From Streptomyces minutiscleroticus (GTDB taxonomy: Bacteria; Actinomycetota; Actinomycetes; Streptomycetales; Streptomycetaceae): a DNA stretch of 64,000 bases. Under the pieces are notes generated by a model that saw only the letters and a program-made list of their open reading frames with translations, had not been told where the DNA came from and ran no database searches. The stretch is taken from NCBI RefSeq assembly GCF_014650875.1, contig NZ_BMVU01000019.1, positions 62,001 through 126,000 on the forward strand, written 5' to 3'. The translations under genes and the position numbers were made by a program. Shown here piece after piece: positions 1 through 9,022 of this stretch; the first letter of the stretch is position 1, and each line of letters begins with the position of its first letter.

Positions 1-1
1 C

Positions 2-220
2 GACGCGCTGCGCGAGCAGGAGTGGACGGTGCCGGAGACGCAGGCGAACTTCGTCTGGCTGCGGCTGGGCGAGCGCACGCTCGACTTCGCCGCCGCGTGC
101 GAGTCGGCCGGCGTGGTCGTAAGGCCCTTCGCCGGGGAGGGTGTGCGGGTCACCGTCGGCGAGACCGAGGCGAACGACATCTTCCTGCGGACGGCGGAGC
201 TGTTCCGCAAGGAGCTGTAG
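2..220 (+). CDS. C-terminal end of a class I/II PLP aminotransferase (HisC/Pat-like), 5' truncated
   Basis: The window opens inside this gene: frame 2 is open from base 2 to the TAG at 218-220 and gives 72 residues. The ETQANFVWLRLGERT stretch followed by GVVVRPFAGEGVRVTVGE resembles the small C-terminal domain of histidinol-phosphate/aromatic aminotransferases, where the conserved Asn-Phe and the Arg in a RVTVG-type strand lie near the substrate carboxylate. The PLP lysine and most of the enzyme lie outside the window. In Streptomyces a hisC-like (pat) gene sits just upstream of cydA, which fits. A GTG at 29 is an internal codon, not the start. Family assignment is fairly safe; exact substrate is not. 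Confidence 0.75.
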   Translation, partial: DALREQEWTVPETQANFVWLRLGERTLDFAAACESAGVVVRPFAGEGVRVTVGETEANDIFLRTAELFRKEL

Positions 221-251
221 CGGTACGGGGCGCCGAGGGCGCCGAGTGAAG

Positions 252-280
252 AGGCCGACGGTGCGGGGCACCGCCGGCCT
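252..280 (+). terminator. Hairpin terminator after the aminotransferase
   Basis: Two 13-base arms (252-264 and 268-280) pair with one mismatch around a GGG loop, 31 bases after the aminotransferase stop. There is no T-run, as is usual for Streptomyces terminators. Confidence 0.55.
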
Positions 281-510
281 CCGTCGTTCCCGGGGGAGCG
301 GTCGTAGGGGAGGCGGCGTGCACCGGGTGCGCATCGTGATCCGGACGTGACGAACGCCACGTGACCGCATCTCGTCCCAAGGAGACCACGCGCCCCTCCC
401 CTCACTCGGGCCGGAGCCTCCTGGACCCCATTTGACGTGGGCTTTCGTTGATGCGGAGGACGTTCCGGGGCGGCGTACCCCCGCCTTTCCGCAGTCGAAC
501 GGTTATGCGC
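281..510. other. Intergenic spacer, no gene seen
   Basis: Non-coding stretch between the aminotransferase terminator and the cydA promoter region. No convincing ORF with a ribosome binding site and no repeat was seen. It becomes less GC-rich towards 500, as expected for a promoter-proximal region. Confidence 0.5.
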
Positions 511-516
511 CATAAT
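511..516 (+). promoter_or_regulatory. Candidate -10 element of cydA (CATAAT)
   Basis: CATAAT differs from TATAAT at one base and starts 16 bases before the Rex palindrome, so a bound Rex dimer would overlap the expected transcription start. The -35 is weak. In S. coelicolor a Rex-controlled cydA promoter is known; equivalence here is inferred from position. Confidence 0.45.
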
Positions 517-526
517 TGCTTGTGAA

Positions 527-542
527 TGTGAACGCGTTCACA
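527..542. promoter_or_regulatory. Rex operator (ROP) upstream of cydA
   Basis: TGTGAACGCGTTCACA is a perfect 16-bp palindrome matching the S. coelicolor Rex operator consensus TGTGAAC-N3-TTCACA. Rex is the NADH/NAD+-sensing repressor that releases cydABCD when NADH rises under oxygen limitation. The site lies 84 bp upstream of the cydA start codon and just downstream of a CATAAT -10 candidate, a geometry suited to blocking transcription. Confidence 0.9.
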
Positions 543-625
543 AGCGCGTCCCGGTTGGTCCTGTGACGGGTGCCACAAAAGGGGCGGATCGCCGACGGTG
601 ATCGCTACGTAAGGAGACAGAGGGC

Positions 626-2140
626 GTGGACACCATGGACCTCGCTCTCGCGCCGGAGACCCTGGCGCGATGGCAGTTCGGCATCACCACCGTCTACCAC
701 TTTCTCTTCGTCCCCCTGACGATCTCGCTCGCCGCGCTGACGGCCGGGCTGGAGACCGCCTGGGTGCGCACGGAGAAGGAGAAGTACCTCAGGGCGACGA
801 AGTTCTGGGGGAAGCTCTTCCTGATCAACATCGCGATGGGCGTCGTCACCGGCATCGTGCAGGAGTTCCAGTTCGGCATGAACTGGTCCGACTACTCGCG
901 GTTCGTCGGCGACGTCTTCGGCGCGCCCCTCGCCTTCGAGGCGCTGATCGCCTTCTTCTTCGAGTCCACCTTCATCGGCCTGTGGATCTTCGGCTGGGAC
1001 AAGCTGCCGAAGAAGATCCACCTGGCCTGCATCTGGATGGTCTCCATAGGCACGCTGCTGTCGGCGTACTTCATCCTCGCGGCCAACTCCTGGATGCAGC
1101 ACCCCGTCGGCTACCGGATCAACGAGGAGAGGGGCCGCGCCGAGCTCACCGACTTCTGGCAGGTCCTCACCCAGAACACCGCGCTCAACCAGGTCTTCCA
1201 CAGCTTCTCGGCGGCCTTCCTGACGGGCGGCGCCTTCATGGTGGGCATCGCCGCCTTCCACCTGATGCGCAAGAGGCACGTCCCGGTGATGCGGACCTCG
1301 CTCCGGCTCGGCCTGGTCACCCTGGCCGTCGGCGGCCTGCTCACCGCGATCAGCGGCGACACCCTCGGCAAGGTCATGTACGAGCAGCAGCCGATGAAGA
1401 TGGCCGCCGCCGAGGCGCTGTGGGACGGCGAGGAGCCGGCGCCCTTCTCCGTCTTCGCCTACGGCGACGTCGACGAGGGGCACAACAAGGTCGCCCTGGA
1501 GATCCCCGGACTGCTCTCCTTCCTCGCCCACAGCGACTTCGACTCCTACGTGCCCGGTATCAACGACACCAACAAGGCCGAGCAGGAGAAGTTCGGCCCG
1601 GGCGACTACAAGCCCATCGTCCCGGTCGCCTACTGGGGCTTCCGCTGGATGATCGGCTTCGGCATGGCGTCCTTCTCGCTCGGCCTGCTGGGACTGTGGC
1701 TGACCAGGAAGAGGTTCCTGCTGCCCGCCGCCCTGCGGACCGGTGAGGACGAGGTGCCGCACCTGGTGCTGCTGAAGAAGCCGCTCGGGCCGAAGCCCGG
1801 CCGGATCTACTGGCTGCTGTCCGTCTGGACGATGGCGTTCCCGCTGATCGCCAACTCCTGGGGCTGGATCTTCACCGAGATGGGCCGCCAGCCGTGGGTC
1901 GTCTACGGCCTGTTCCAGACCCGGGACGCGGTCTCCCCCGGCGTCTCCCAGGCGGAGGTCGTCATCTCGATGACCGCCTTCACACTGCTCTACGCGGTCC
2001 TGGCCGTCATCGAGGTCAAGCTGCTCGTCAAGTACGTGAAGGCCGGACCGCCCGAGCTCACGGAGGCCGACCTCAACCCGCCCACCAAGATCGGCGGCGA
2101 CCTGCGGGACGCCGACAAGCCGATGGCCTTCTCCTACTGA
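626..2140 (+). CDS. cydA: Cytochrome bd ubiquinol/menaquinol oxidase subunit I
   Basis: The 504-residue membrane protein is the haem-bearing subunit of the bd-type terminal oxidase, which oxidises (mena)quinol and reduces O2 to water at low oxygen. The N-terminal TTVYHFLFVP carries the conserved axial His, GIVQEFQFGMNW is the quinol-side helix, and TEMGRQPWVVYG followed by LFQTRDAVSP is the CydA signature near the C-terminus. Length is typical of actinobacterial CydA with a short Q-loop. GTG at 626 is chosen because GGAG at 613-616 lies 9 bases upstream; an in-frame ATG at 635 is a possible alternative. First gene of cydA-cydB-cydCD, controlled by the upstream Rex operator. Confidence 0.97.
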   Translation: MDTMDLALAPETLARWQFGITTVYHFLFVPLTISLAALTAGLETAWVRTEKEKYLRATKFWGKLFLINIAMGVVTGIVQEFQFGMNWSDYSRFVGDVFGAPLAFEALIAFFFESTFIGLWIFGWDKLPKKIHLACIWMVSIGTLLSAYFILAANSWMQHPVGYRINEERGRAELTDFWQVLTQNTALNQVFHSFSAAFLTGGAFMVGIAAFHLMRKRHVPVMRTSLRLGLVTLAVGGLLTAISGDTLGKVMYEQQPMKMAAAEALWDGEEPAPFSVFAYGDVDEGHNKVALEIPGLLSFLAHSDFDSYVPGINDTNKAEQEKFGPGDYKPIVPVAYWGFRWMIGFGMASFSLGLLGLWLTRKRFLLPAALRTGEDEVPHLVLLKKPLGPKPGRIYWLLSVWTMAFPLIANSWGWIFTEMGRQPWVVYGLFQTRDAVSPGVSQAEVVISMTAFTLLYAVLAVIEVKLLVKYVKAGPPELTEADLNPPTKIGGDLRDADKPMAFSY

Positions 2141-2158
2141 GGCCGGGGAGCCCAAGTC

Positions 2159-3163
2159 ATGGAACTTCACGACGTCTGGTTCGTCCTCATCGCCGTCCTG
2201 TGGACCGGCTACTTCTTCCTGGAGGGCTTCGACTTCGGGGTCGGCGTCCTCACCAGGCTGCTCGCCCGGAACCGCCCCGAGAAGCGGGTCCTCATCAACA
2301 CCATCGGACCCGTCTGGGACGGCAACGAGGTGTGGCTGCTCACGGCGGGCGGCGCGACCTTCGCCGCCTTCCCCGAGTGGTACGCCACGCTGTTCTCCGG
2401 CTTCTACCTGCCGCTGCTGGCCATCCTGGTCTGCCTGATCGTGCGCGGGGTCGCCTTCGAGTACCGGGTGAAGCGGCCCGAGGAGAAGTGGCAGCGCAAC
2501 TGGGAGACGGCGATCTTCTGGACCTCACTGGTCCCCGCGTTCCTGTGGGGTGTGGCCTTCGGCAACATCGTGCGGGGCGTGAAGATCGACCAGGACCTGG
2601 AGTACGTGGGCGGCCTCGGTGACCTGCTCAACCCCTACGCGCTGCTCGGCGGGCTGGTGACGCTGACGCTGTTCACCTTCCACGGGACCGTGTTCGTGGC
2701 GCTGAAGACCGTAGGCGACATCCGGGAGCGGGCGCGCCGGCTGGCGCTCCGCCTCGGAGCGGTGACGGCCGTGCTGGCGCTGGGCTTCCTGCTGTGGACC
2801 CAGGCCGACAAGGGCGACGGTGCGAGCCTGGTCGCGCTGGTGGTGGCGGTGGCCGCCCTGGTCGCGTCCCTCGGCGCCAACCAGCGGGGACGCGAGGGCT
2901 GGGCGTTCGCCCTGTCCGGTCTCACCATCGTCGCGGCCGTCGCCATGCTCTTCCTGACGCTCTTCCCGAACGTCATGCCGTCGTCGCTGAACGCGGACTG
3001 GAGCCTGACCGTCACCAACGCCTCCTCCAGCCCGTACACGCTGAAGATCATGACCTGGTGCGCGGGAATCGCGACGCCTCTCGTGCTGCTCTACCAATCG
3101 TGGACCTATTGGGTCTTTCGTAAGCGGATCGGTACACAGCACCTCGCCGACGCCGCGCACTGA
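2159..3163 (+). CDS. cydB: Cytochrome bd oxidase subunit II
   Basis: The 334-residue polytopic membrane protein pairs with CydA. The start MELHDVWFVLIAVLWTGYFF leads into LEGFDFGVGVL, the conserved CydB N-terminal helix signature, followed by GPVWDGNEVWLLTAGGATFAAFP, typical of the family. It starts 18 bases after the cydA stop, with GGGGAG in the gap, so the two are cotranscribed and produced together. About eight or nine hydrophobic segments can be read. Nothing is unusual in length or composition. Confidence 0.97.
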   Translation: MELHDVWFVLIAVLWTGYFFLEGFDFGVGVLTRLLARNRPEKRVLINTIGPVWDGNEVWLLTAGGATFAAFPEWYATLFSGFYLPLLAILVCLIVRGVAFEYRVKRPEEKWQRNWETAIFWTSLVPAFLWGVAFGNIVRGVKIDQDLEYVGGLGDLLNPYALLGGLVTLTLFTFHGTVFVALKTVGDIRERARRLALRLGAVTAVLALGFLLWTQADKGDGASLVALVVAVAALVASLGANQRGREGWAFALSGLTIVAAVAMLFLTLFPNVMPSSLNADWSLTVTNASSSPYTLKIMTWCAGIATPLVLLYQSWTYWVFRKRIGTQHLADAAH

Positions 3164-3183
3164 GTTCCATCCGGCCGAGGGCA

Positions 3184-3199
3184 TGTTTCACGTGAAACA
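3184..3199. other. parS site (ParB binding), copy 1
   Basis: TGTTTCACGTGAAACA is an exact match to the 16-bp bacterial parS palindrome bound by ParB. The palindromic context extends two bases each side. It sits in the short cydB-cydCD spacer. In Streptomyces parS sites cluster around oriC and organise origin regions for ParABS segregation during sporulation. Confidence 0.93.
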
Positions 3200-3220
3200 T
3201 GCCCGGCCCGATCCAAGGGT

Positions 3221-6200
3221 GTGTTTCACGTGAAACCGATCGATCCGCGCCTGCTCCGTCACGCCCGGGCCACTCGCGTCTTCCTGTTCGCGGTCGTCGC
3301 GCTCGGGGCGGCCGGTGCGGCGCTGGTCGTGGCCCAGGCCATGCTCATCGCCGAAGTGGTCGTCGGAGCCTTCCAGTACGGGTTCACCGCCGGTGACCTC
3401 GGCACGCCGCTGGTCCTGCTCGCGCTCGTCGCGGTGGGGCGGAGCGCGGTCTCCTGGCTGACCGAGCTGGCGGCGCACCGGGCGAGCGCGGCGGTGAAGT
3501 CGGAGCTGCGCGGCAGGCTGCTGGAGCGGGCCGGCCGACTCGGTCCCGAGCGGCTCGGCGAGCAGACCACGGGCTCCCTCGTGGCCCTGGCCACCCGGGG
3601 CGTGGACGCGCTCGACGACTACTTCTCGCGCTATCTCCCCCAGCTGGGACTGGCCGTGGTCGTCCCGGTCGCGGTGCTGGCGCGCATCGTCACCGAGGAC
3701 TGGGTGTCGGCGGCGATCATCGTCTGCACGCTGCCGCTGATCCCGGTCTTCATGATGCTCATCGGCTGGGCGACGCAGTCCCGGATGGACAAGCAGTGGA
3801 AGCTGCTGTCCCGGCTCTCGGGCCACTTCCTCGACGTCGTCGCCGGACTGCCCACGCTCAAGGTCTTCGGTCGCGCCAAGGCGCAGGCCGAGTCGATCCG
3901 GCGGATCACCGGCGAGTACCGGCAGGCGACCCTGCGCACCCTGCGGATCGCCTTCCTGTCGTCCTTCGCCCTCGAACTCCTCGCCACCCTGTCGGTCGCC
4001 CTGGTCGCGGTGACCATCGGCATGCGGCTGGTCCACGGGGACATGGCGCTCTACGACGGCCTGGTCATCCTGATCCTGGCACCCGAGGCGTATCTGCCGC
4101 TGCGGCAGGTCGGGACGCAGTACCACGCGGCGGCGGAGGGGCTGTCCGCCGCCGAGGAGATCTTCCAGGTGCTGGAGACGCCGGTGCCGGAGACCGGCAC
4201 CCGGCCCGTGCCCGCGGGCGGCTTCGCCTTCGAGGGTGTGACGGTCCGCCACCCCGGACGGTCGTCCGACGCCGTGAGCGACGTGTCCTTCGCGGTGGAG
4301 CCCGGTGAGACGGTGGCCCTCGTGGGACCCAGCGGAGCGGGCAAGTCGACTCTGCTCGGCGTTCTGCTCGGCTTCACCGCGCCCACGGCCGGGCGCGTAC
4401 GCGTCGGGGGAGTCGACCTCGCCGAGGCGGACCTGGAGCAGTGGCGTGCGCGCGTCGCCTGGGTCCCGCAGCGGCCCCACCTGTACGCGGGCTCCATCGC
4501 GGAGAACGTACGGCTGGCGCGTCCCGGCGCGGACGACGCGGCGGTGCGGCGGGCGCTCGCCGACGCCGGTGCCCTGGAGTTCGTGGACGCGCTGCCCGAG
4601 GGGGCGCGGACCGTGCTGGGCGAGGACGGGGCCGGACTGTCCGCGGGGCAGCGGCAGCGCCTGGCGCTCGCCCGCGCGTTCCTCGCCGACCGGCCGGTCC
4701 TGCTGCTCGACGAGCCGACCGCCGCGCTGGACGGGCGGACCGAGGCCGACATCGTGGCGGCGGTGCGCCGGCTCGCGGTGGGGCGGACGGTCCTGCTCGT
4801 CGTGCACCGGCCGGCGCTGCTGGAGGCGGCCGACCGGGTCGTACGGCTGGAGGGGACGGAGACCGCGCCGCTCGCCTCCCTCACCCCGGCCGCTTCCGCG
4901 GTCCGGGCGTCCTCCAAGGTGCCCGCGCCTTCCCCGGTACCGGCCGCTGAACGGACGCACTCCACCGGTACGCCGGTCGGCGCACCGGCCTGGAGCGGGA
5001 CCGCGAGTCCGGTCACGGACCCGGCCGGTACGCGGGAGACCCCCGACGCGGACCGGCCCGCCGGCGTGCTCGCCCGGGTGCGGGCCATGGCGGGGGCCCG
5101 GCGCGGGCGGCTGGCGCTCGCCCTGCTGCTCGGCAGCCTGGCGCTCGGCAGCGCCGTGGGCCTCATGGCCACCTCGGGCTGGCTGATCTCGCGGGCCTCG
5201 CAGCAGCCGCCCGTGCTGTACCTGATGGTCGCCGTGACCGCGACGCGGGCGTTCGGCATCGGCCGGGCCGTCTTCCGGTACGCGGAGCGGCTGGTCTCGC
5301 ACGACGCGGTGCTGCGGATGCTGGCCGACACCCGGGTGGCCGTCTACCGGCGCCTCGAACGGCTGGCGCCCGCCGGACTGCGCACCGTCCGGCGCGGCGA
5401 CCTGCTCTCGCGGCTCGTCGCCGACGTCGACGCGCTCCAGGACTACTGGCTGCGCTGGCTGCTGCCCGCGGCCTCGGCGGCCGTGGTCTGCGCGGGCTCG
5501 GTCGGCTTCACGGCCTGGCTGCTGCCCGAGGCCGGCGCGATCCTCGCCGCCGGACTGCTGGCGGCCGGCGTCGGCGTGCCCCTCGTGACCGGGGCCGTCG
5601 CCCGCCGGGCCGAGCACAGGCTGGCCCCCGCGCGCGGCGTCCTCGCCACCCGCGTGGCCGACCTGCTCACGGGCACCGCCGAGCTGACGGTCGCCGGGGC
5701 GCTGCCCGCGCGGACCGGCGAGGCGCGGCGGGCCGACGCCGTGCTCACCCGGCTCACCTCGCGCACCGCCGCCGCCACCGCGCTCGGCGCCGGTCTGACC
5801 GCGCTCGTGTGCGGACTGACCGTGGCGGCCGCCGCCCTCGTCGGCGTCCAGGCGGTCGCCGACGGCCGCCTCGGCGGCGTGGCGACGGCGGTCGTGGTGC
5901 TCACGCCGCTGGCCGCGTTCGAGGCCGTGCTCGGGCTGCCGCTCGCGGTCCAGTACCGGCAGCGCGTGCGCAAGAGCGCGGAGCGTGTGTACGAGGTCCT
6001 GGACGCGCCCGAGCCGGTGCGGGAACCGGCGCGGCCGCGCACGGCGCCCACCACGCCCTTCCCGCTCGTCCTCAAGGGACTGTCCGCGCGGTACGAGGGC
6101 CAGGACCGGGACGCGCTGGCCGGACTGGACCTGACCCTGGAGCGGGGACGCAGGATCGCCGTGGTGGGACCGTCCGGCTCCGGCAAGACGACGCTCGCGC

Positions 6201-6808
6201 AGGCGCTGCTGCGGTTCGTGGACGCGCGGGCGGGCTCGTACACCCTGGCCGGCGTGGACGCGTACGGCCTGGCCGGGGACGACGTACGGCGCCTTGTCGG
6301 GCTGTGCGCGCAGGACGCGCACCTCTTCGACAGCACGGTGCGCGAGAACCTGTTGCTGGCCAGGAAGGACGCGACCGAGGCCGAGCTGCGCGACGCGCTC
6401 GCCCGGGCCAGGCTCCTGGAGTGGACCGAGGAGCTGCCCGAGGGGCTCGACACGCTGATCGGCGAGCACGGGGCCCGGCTGTCCGGCGGGCAGCGCCAGC
6501 GGCTCGCCCTGGCCCGCGCGCTCCTCGCCGACTTCCCCGTGCTCGTGCTCGACGAGCCCGCGGAACACCTCGACCTGCCCACGGCCGACGCGCTCACCGC
6601 CGACCTGCTCGCCGCGACGCGGGGCCGGACCACGCTGCTGATCACGCACCGGCTCGCGGGTCTGCAGGACGTGGACGAGGTGATCGTGCTCGCGCACGGC
6701 CGGGTCGCGCAGCGCGGTCCGTACGCCGAACTGGCCGCCGTGGACGGGCCGCTGCGGGAGATGGTGCGGCGGGAGCGGGCCGCGGAGCTGCCGGCGGCGG
6801 CGCGGTAG
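3221..6808 (+). CDS. cydCD: CydD-CydC fusion: ABC transporter required for cytochrome bd assembly
   Basis: This 1195-residue protein fuses two ABC half-transporters that are separate CydD and CydC in E. coli, where the complex moves haem/thiols across the membrane for bd oxidase maturation. Each half has a six-helix membrane domain and a nucleotide-binding domain. Half 1: Walker A GPSGAGKST near residue 369, signature LSAGQRQRL near 472, Walker B VLLLDEPTAALD near 493. Half 2: GPSGSGKTT near 982, LSGGQRQRL near 1086, VLVLDEPAEHLD near 1106. An Ala/Pro-rich linker near residues 550-620 joins the halves. The start is uncertain: GTG 3221 and GTG 3230 both lie within the second parS site, and only a weak AAGG precedes. 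The fused form is normal for actinobacteria. Confidence 0.94.
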   Translation: MFHVKPIDPRLLRHARATRVFLFAVVALGAAGAALVVAQAMLIAEVVVGAFQYGFTAGDLGTPLVLLALVAVGRSAVSWLTELAAHRASAAVKSELRGRLLERAGRLGPERLGEQTTGSLVALATRGVDALDDYFSRYLPQLGLAVVVPVAVLARIVTEDWVSAAIIVCTLPLIPVFMMLIGWATQSRMDKQWKLLSRLSGHFLDVVAGLPTLKVFGRAKAQAESIRRITGEYRQATLRTLRIAFLSSFALELLATLSVALVAVTIGMRLVHGDMALYDGLVILILAPEAYLPLRQVGTQYHAAAEGLSAAEEIFQVLETPVPETGTRPVPAGGFAFEGVTVRHPGRSSDAVSDVSFAVEPGETVALVGPSGAGKSTLLGVLLGFTAPTAGRVRVGGVDLAEADLEQWRARVAWVPQRPHLYAGSIAENVRLARPGADDAAVRRALADAGALEFVDALPEGARTVLGEDGAGLSAGQRQRLALARAFLADRPVLLLDEPTAALDGRTEADIVAAVRRLAVGRTVLLVVHRPALLEAADRVVRLEGTETAPLASLTPAASAVRASSKVPAPSPVPAAERTHSTGTPVGAPAWSGTASPVTDPAGTRETPDADRPAGVLARVRAMAGARRGRLALALLLGSLALGSAVGLMATSGWLISRASQQPPVLYLMVAVTATRAFGIGRAVFRYAERLVSHDAVLRMLADTRVAVYRRLERLAPAGLRTVRRGDLLSRLVADVDALQDYWLRWLLPAASAAVVCAGSVGFTAWLLPEAGAILAAGLLAAGVGVPLVTGAVARRAEHRLAPARGVLATRVADLLTGTAELTVAGALPARTGEARRADAVLTRLTSRTAAATALGAGLTALVCGLTVAAAALVGVQAVADGRLGGVATAVVVLTPLAAFEAVLGLPLAVQYRQRVRKSAERVYEVLDAPEPVREPARPRTAPTTPFPLVLKGLSARYEGQDRDALAGLDLTLERGRRIAVVGPSGSGKTTLAQALLRFVDARAGSYTLAGVDAYGLAGDDVRRLVGLCAQDAHLFDSTVRENLLLARKDATEAELRDALARARLLEWTEELPEGLDTLIGEHGARLSGGQRQRLALARALLADFPVLVLDEPAEHLDLPTADALTADLLAATRGRTTLLITHRLAGLQDVDEVIVLAHGRVAQRGPYAELAAVDGPLREMVRRERAAELPAAAR
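3222..3237. other. parS site (ParB binding), copy 2
   Basis: TGTTTCACGTGAAACC matches parS at 15 of 16 positions, including the full 14-bp core GTTTCACGTGAAAC. It begins one base into the cydCD start codon, so it encodes the first residues FHVKP. Its centre is 38 bp from that of copy 1. Confidence 0.9.
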
Positions 6809-6946
6809 AAGCCCGCGGACGGATCCCTGCCGGCCGGCCCCTGCCGACGCGCCCGTCGGTGGCCCGTGGGCGGGGGCCCGCACCGGTGGGCGTGACGCCG
6901 ACGCGTCGCACCTTCCGTAATAAAAGGGACTGATTAGTCTCTGATC

Positions 6947-8890
6947 ATGTCCGACGAACCGGTTGCCGGTGGCCCGCCCGACCCCGCCGACCCGGCGTCC
7001 CGGCCGGAGACCGATCCCCGACCGGGGCCGGGACTCCGGTCGGAGTCCGGATCCCGGCCGGAACCGGAGCCCGGGCCGCCTCGCTCCCCGGAGGATCCGG
7101 GACCACCTCGTCCGCCGGAGGTCTCCGGGCCGTCCCATCCGTCGGAGGACTTCGATCCGTTCTGCTCGTCGGAGGACCTGGGGCCACTTCGTCCGCCGGA
7201 GGATTCCGGCCCGCCCCACGCGCCGGAGGATTCCGGTCCGTCCCGCTCGGCGGAGGATCCCGCCCGGGAGCGACTGCTGGAGGCGATGCGGTCGGTCGGC
7301 ACCGGGCCGGAGCTGCGTCCGGTGCTGGACCGCATCTGCCGGACCGCGGCCGATCTGGTGGGCGCCCGGTACGCGGCCCTCGGCATCCTCGCGGACGACG
7401 GCGACGGACTGGCCGAGTTCGTGCACCACGGCGTCGACGAGGGGACCGCCCGGCGGATCGGGCGGGCGCCGGACGGACGCACCGGGCTGCTGGGGGCGCT
7501 GATCCACGACGCGGACCCGGTGCTGCTGGCGGACGTCGCCGAGGACCCGCGCTCCCGGGGCCTCCCCGAGCACCACCCGCCGATGCGCGGCTTCCTCGGT
7601 GTCCCGGTCCGCGTACGGGACGACATCTTCGGCAACCTCTACCTCGCCGGAAAGCTCGACGGCGGCCCGTTCACGGACGACGACCTCGGCCTGGTGCAGG
7701 TGCTGGCGGCCGAGGCGGGCGTCGCCGTCGGCAACGCCCGGCTGTACGAGGCCGCCCGGCGGCGCGAACGCTGGATCGACGGCTCGGTGGCCGTCACCAC
7801 GGCCCTGCTCTCCGGTGACGACGTGGAGGACGCGCTGCAGGTCGTCGCGGAACAGGCGCGCCGTCTGTCCTGCTCGGCGGCCGTGGCCGTCCTGCTGCCC
7901 GCGGAGGAGGGCGGCCTGGAACTCGTCGCGGTGGCGTCCGACCAGCCCACCGGCATGCTCGGCACGGTCGTCCCGCCGGACCACCCGGTCGTGGCCGAAC
8001 TCCTGGCAGGGAACGCGCTGTTCATCGACGACGCGGCCACCAGCCCGTACGCCCTCAGGGCCGCGGCCCGCGCCTTCGGGCCGGTCATGATGCTGCCGCT
8101 GCGCAGCGACGGGCGCGTCCTCGGAGCCCTCATCACGCTGCGGGACCGGGGCGCCGCCCCCTTCACCCGGGCCGAGCGCGCCCTGGCCGGGCGGTTCGCG
8201 GCCCAGGCCGCGCTCGCGCTGATGATGGCCGGGACACAGCGCGACCGGGAGCGGCTCGCGGTCTACGAGGACCGCGACCGCATCGCCCGCGACCTGCACG
8301 ACCTCGTCATCCAGCGGTTGTTCGCCACCGGGATGCTGCTGGAGGGCGCGCGGCGCGGGACCGCCGTGCCGGAGGTGCGCGAGGGCATCGGGAAGGCGGT
8401 CGACGAACTCGACGTCACCATCCAGGAGATCCGCGCCGCCGTCTTCGCCCTCGGGCCCGGCCCGGCGGAGGCGCCGTCCGGGCTGCGCACGCGCGTGCTG
8501 CGGGAGATCACCACGGCGGCGGTGCCGCTGGGCTTCACCCCCTCCCACCGGTTCGTCGGCCCCGTCGACACGGCGGTCGGCGAACGCACCGGCAAGAACC
8601 TCGTCGCGGCCCTGCGCGAGGCGCTCTCCAACGCGTTCCGGCACTCCAGGGCCTCGCGGATCGACGTCCTCGTGGACGCGACCGCGGTCCTGCGGGACGG
8701 CCGGGAGGGGGTGCGGCTGACCGTCACGGACGACGGCGTCGGCATCCCCGAGGGCGGCCGCCGCAGCGGCCTGCGCAACCTGGAGCGGAGGGCGGAGTCG
8801 CTGGGCGGCAGCAGCTGGTACGCGTCGGGGACGGGCGGCGACGCCCCGGGCGCGAGGGGCACGACGGTGGTGTGGGAAGCGCCGTACTGA
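6947..8890 (+). CDS. GAF-domain sensor histidine kinase (DevS/NarL-type)
   Basis: The 647-residue soluble kinase begins with about 100 residues rich in Pro, Ser, Glu and Asp, with repeated PPEDSGP-like units. Two GAF domains follow (about 110-260 and 280-430), then a HisKA_3 box DRDRIARDLHDLVIQRLF with the phosphoacceptor at His451, and a HATPase with VTDDGVGIPEGG. This is the layout of DosS/DevS-like kinases that sense gases or redox through GAF domains; no haem ligand can be assigned by eye. No response regulator is adjacent, so it is an orphan here. ATG 6947 lacks a clear Shine-Dalgarno sequence, so a leaderless or later start is possible. Position after cydABCD suggests a respiratory or redox input, an inference only. 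Confidence 0.85.
   Translation: MSDEPVAGGPPDPADPASRPETDPRPGPGLRSESGSRPEPEPGPPRSPEDPGPPRPPEVSGPSHPSEDFDPFCSSEDLGPLRPPEDSGPPHAPEDSGPSRSAEDPARERLLEAMRSVGTGPELRPVLDRICRTAADLVGARYAALGILADDGDGLAEFVHHGVDEGTARRIGRAPDGRTGLLGALIHDADPVLLADVAEDPRSRGLPEHHPPMRGFLGVPVRVRDDIFGNLYLAGKLDGGPFTDDDLGLVQVLAAEAGVAVGNARLYEAARRRERWIDGSVAVTTALLSGDDVEDALQVVAEQARRLSCSAAVAVLLPAEEGGLELVAVASDQPTGMLGTVVPPDHPVVAELLAGNALFIDDAATSPYALRAAARAFGPVMMLPLRSDGRVLGALITLRDRGAAPFTRAERALAGRFAAQAALALMMAGTQRDRERLAVYEDRDRIARDLHDLVIQRLFATGMLLEGARRGTAVPEVREGIGKAVDELDVTIQEIRAAVFALGPGPAEAPSGLRTRVLREITTAAVPLGFTPSHRFVGPVDTAVGERTGKNLVAALREALSNAFRHSRASRIDVLVDATAVLRDGREGVRLTVTDDGVGIPEGGRRSGLRNLERRAESLGGSSWYASGTGGDAPGARGTTVVWEAPY
7078..7257 (+). repeat. 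In-frame degenerate repeats in the kinase N-terminal linker
   Basis: About six imperfect units, 27-36 bases long and each containing a (T)CGGAGGA-type core, encode successive SPEDPGP, PPEVSGP, SSEDLGP, PPEDSGP, APEDSGP and SAEDP motifs. All unit lengths are multiples of three, so the frame is kept. Confidence 0.7.
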
Positions 8891-9022
8891 GGCGGACGCG
8901 CCGGAGGAAGGCGGGGGAGGGCGGCCGAGGCAGGCCAAGGGGGACCGGAGGGATCCAGGGGAGTCGGGGGGACCGGACCGGGGCGAGAGGAATCGTTTGC
9001 CCGGCCCGGTCCGCCATTCGTC

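Noticed and set aside
605..2170. Minus-strand 521-codon frame opposite cydA
   Set aside because: No domain, covers the whole of cydA, low-complexity antisense composition.
3188..8938. Minus-strand open frame of 1916 codons opposite cydCD and the GAF kinase
   Set aside because: Composition is typical of the antisense of GC-rich codons (Arg, Gly, Pro, Gln, Val), it crosses two well-supported genes and has no motif.
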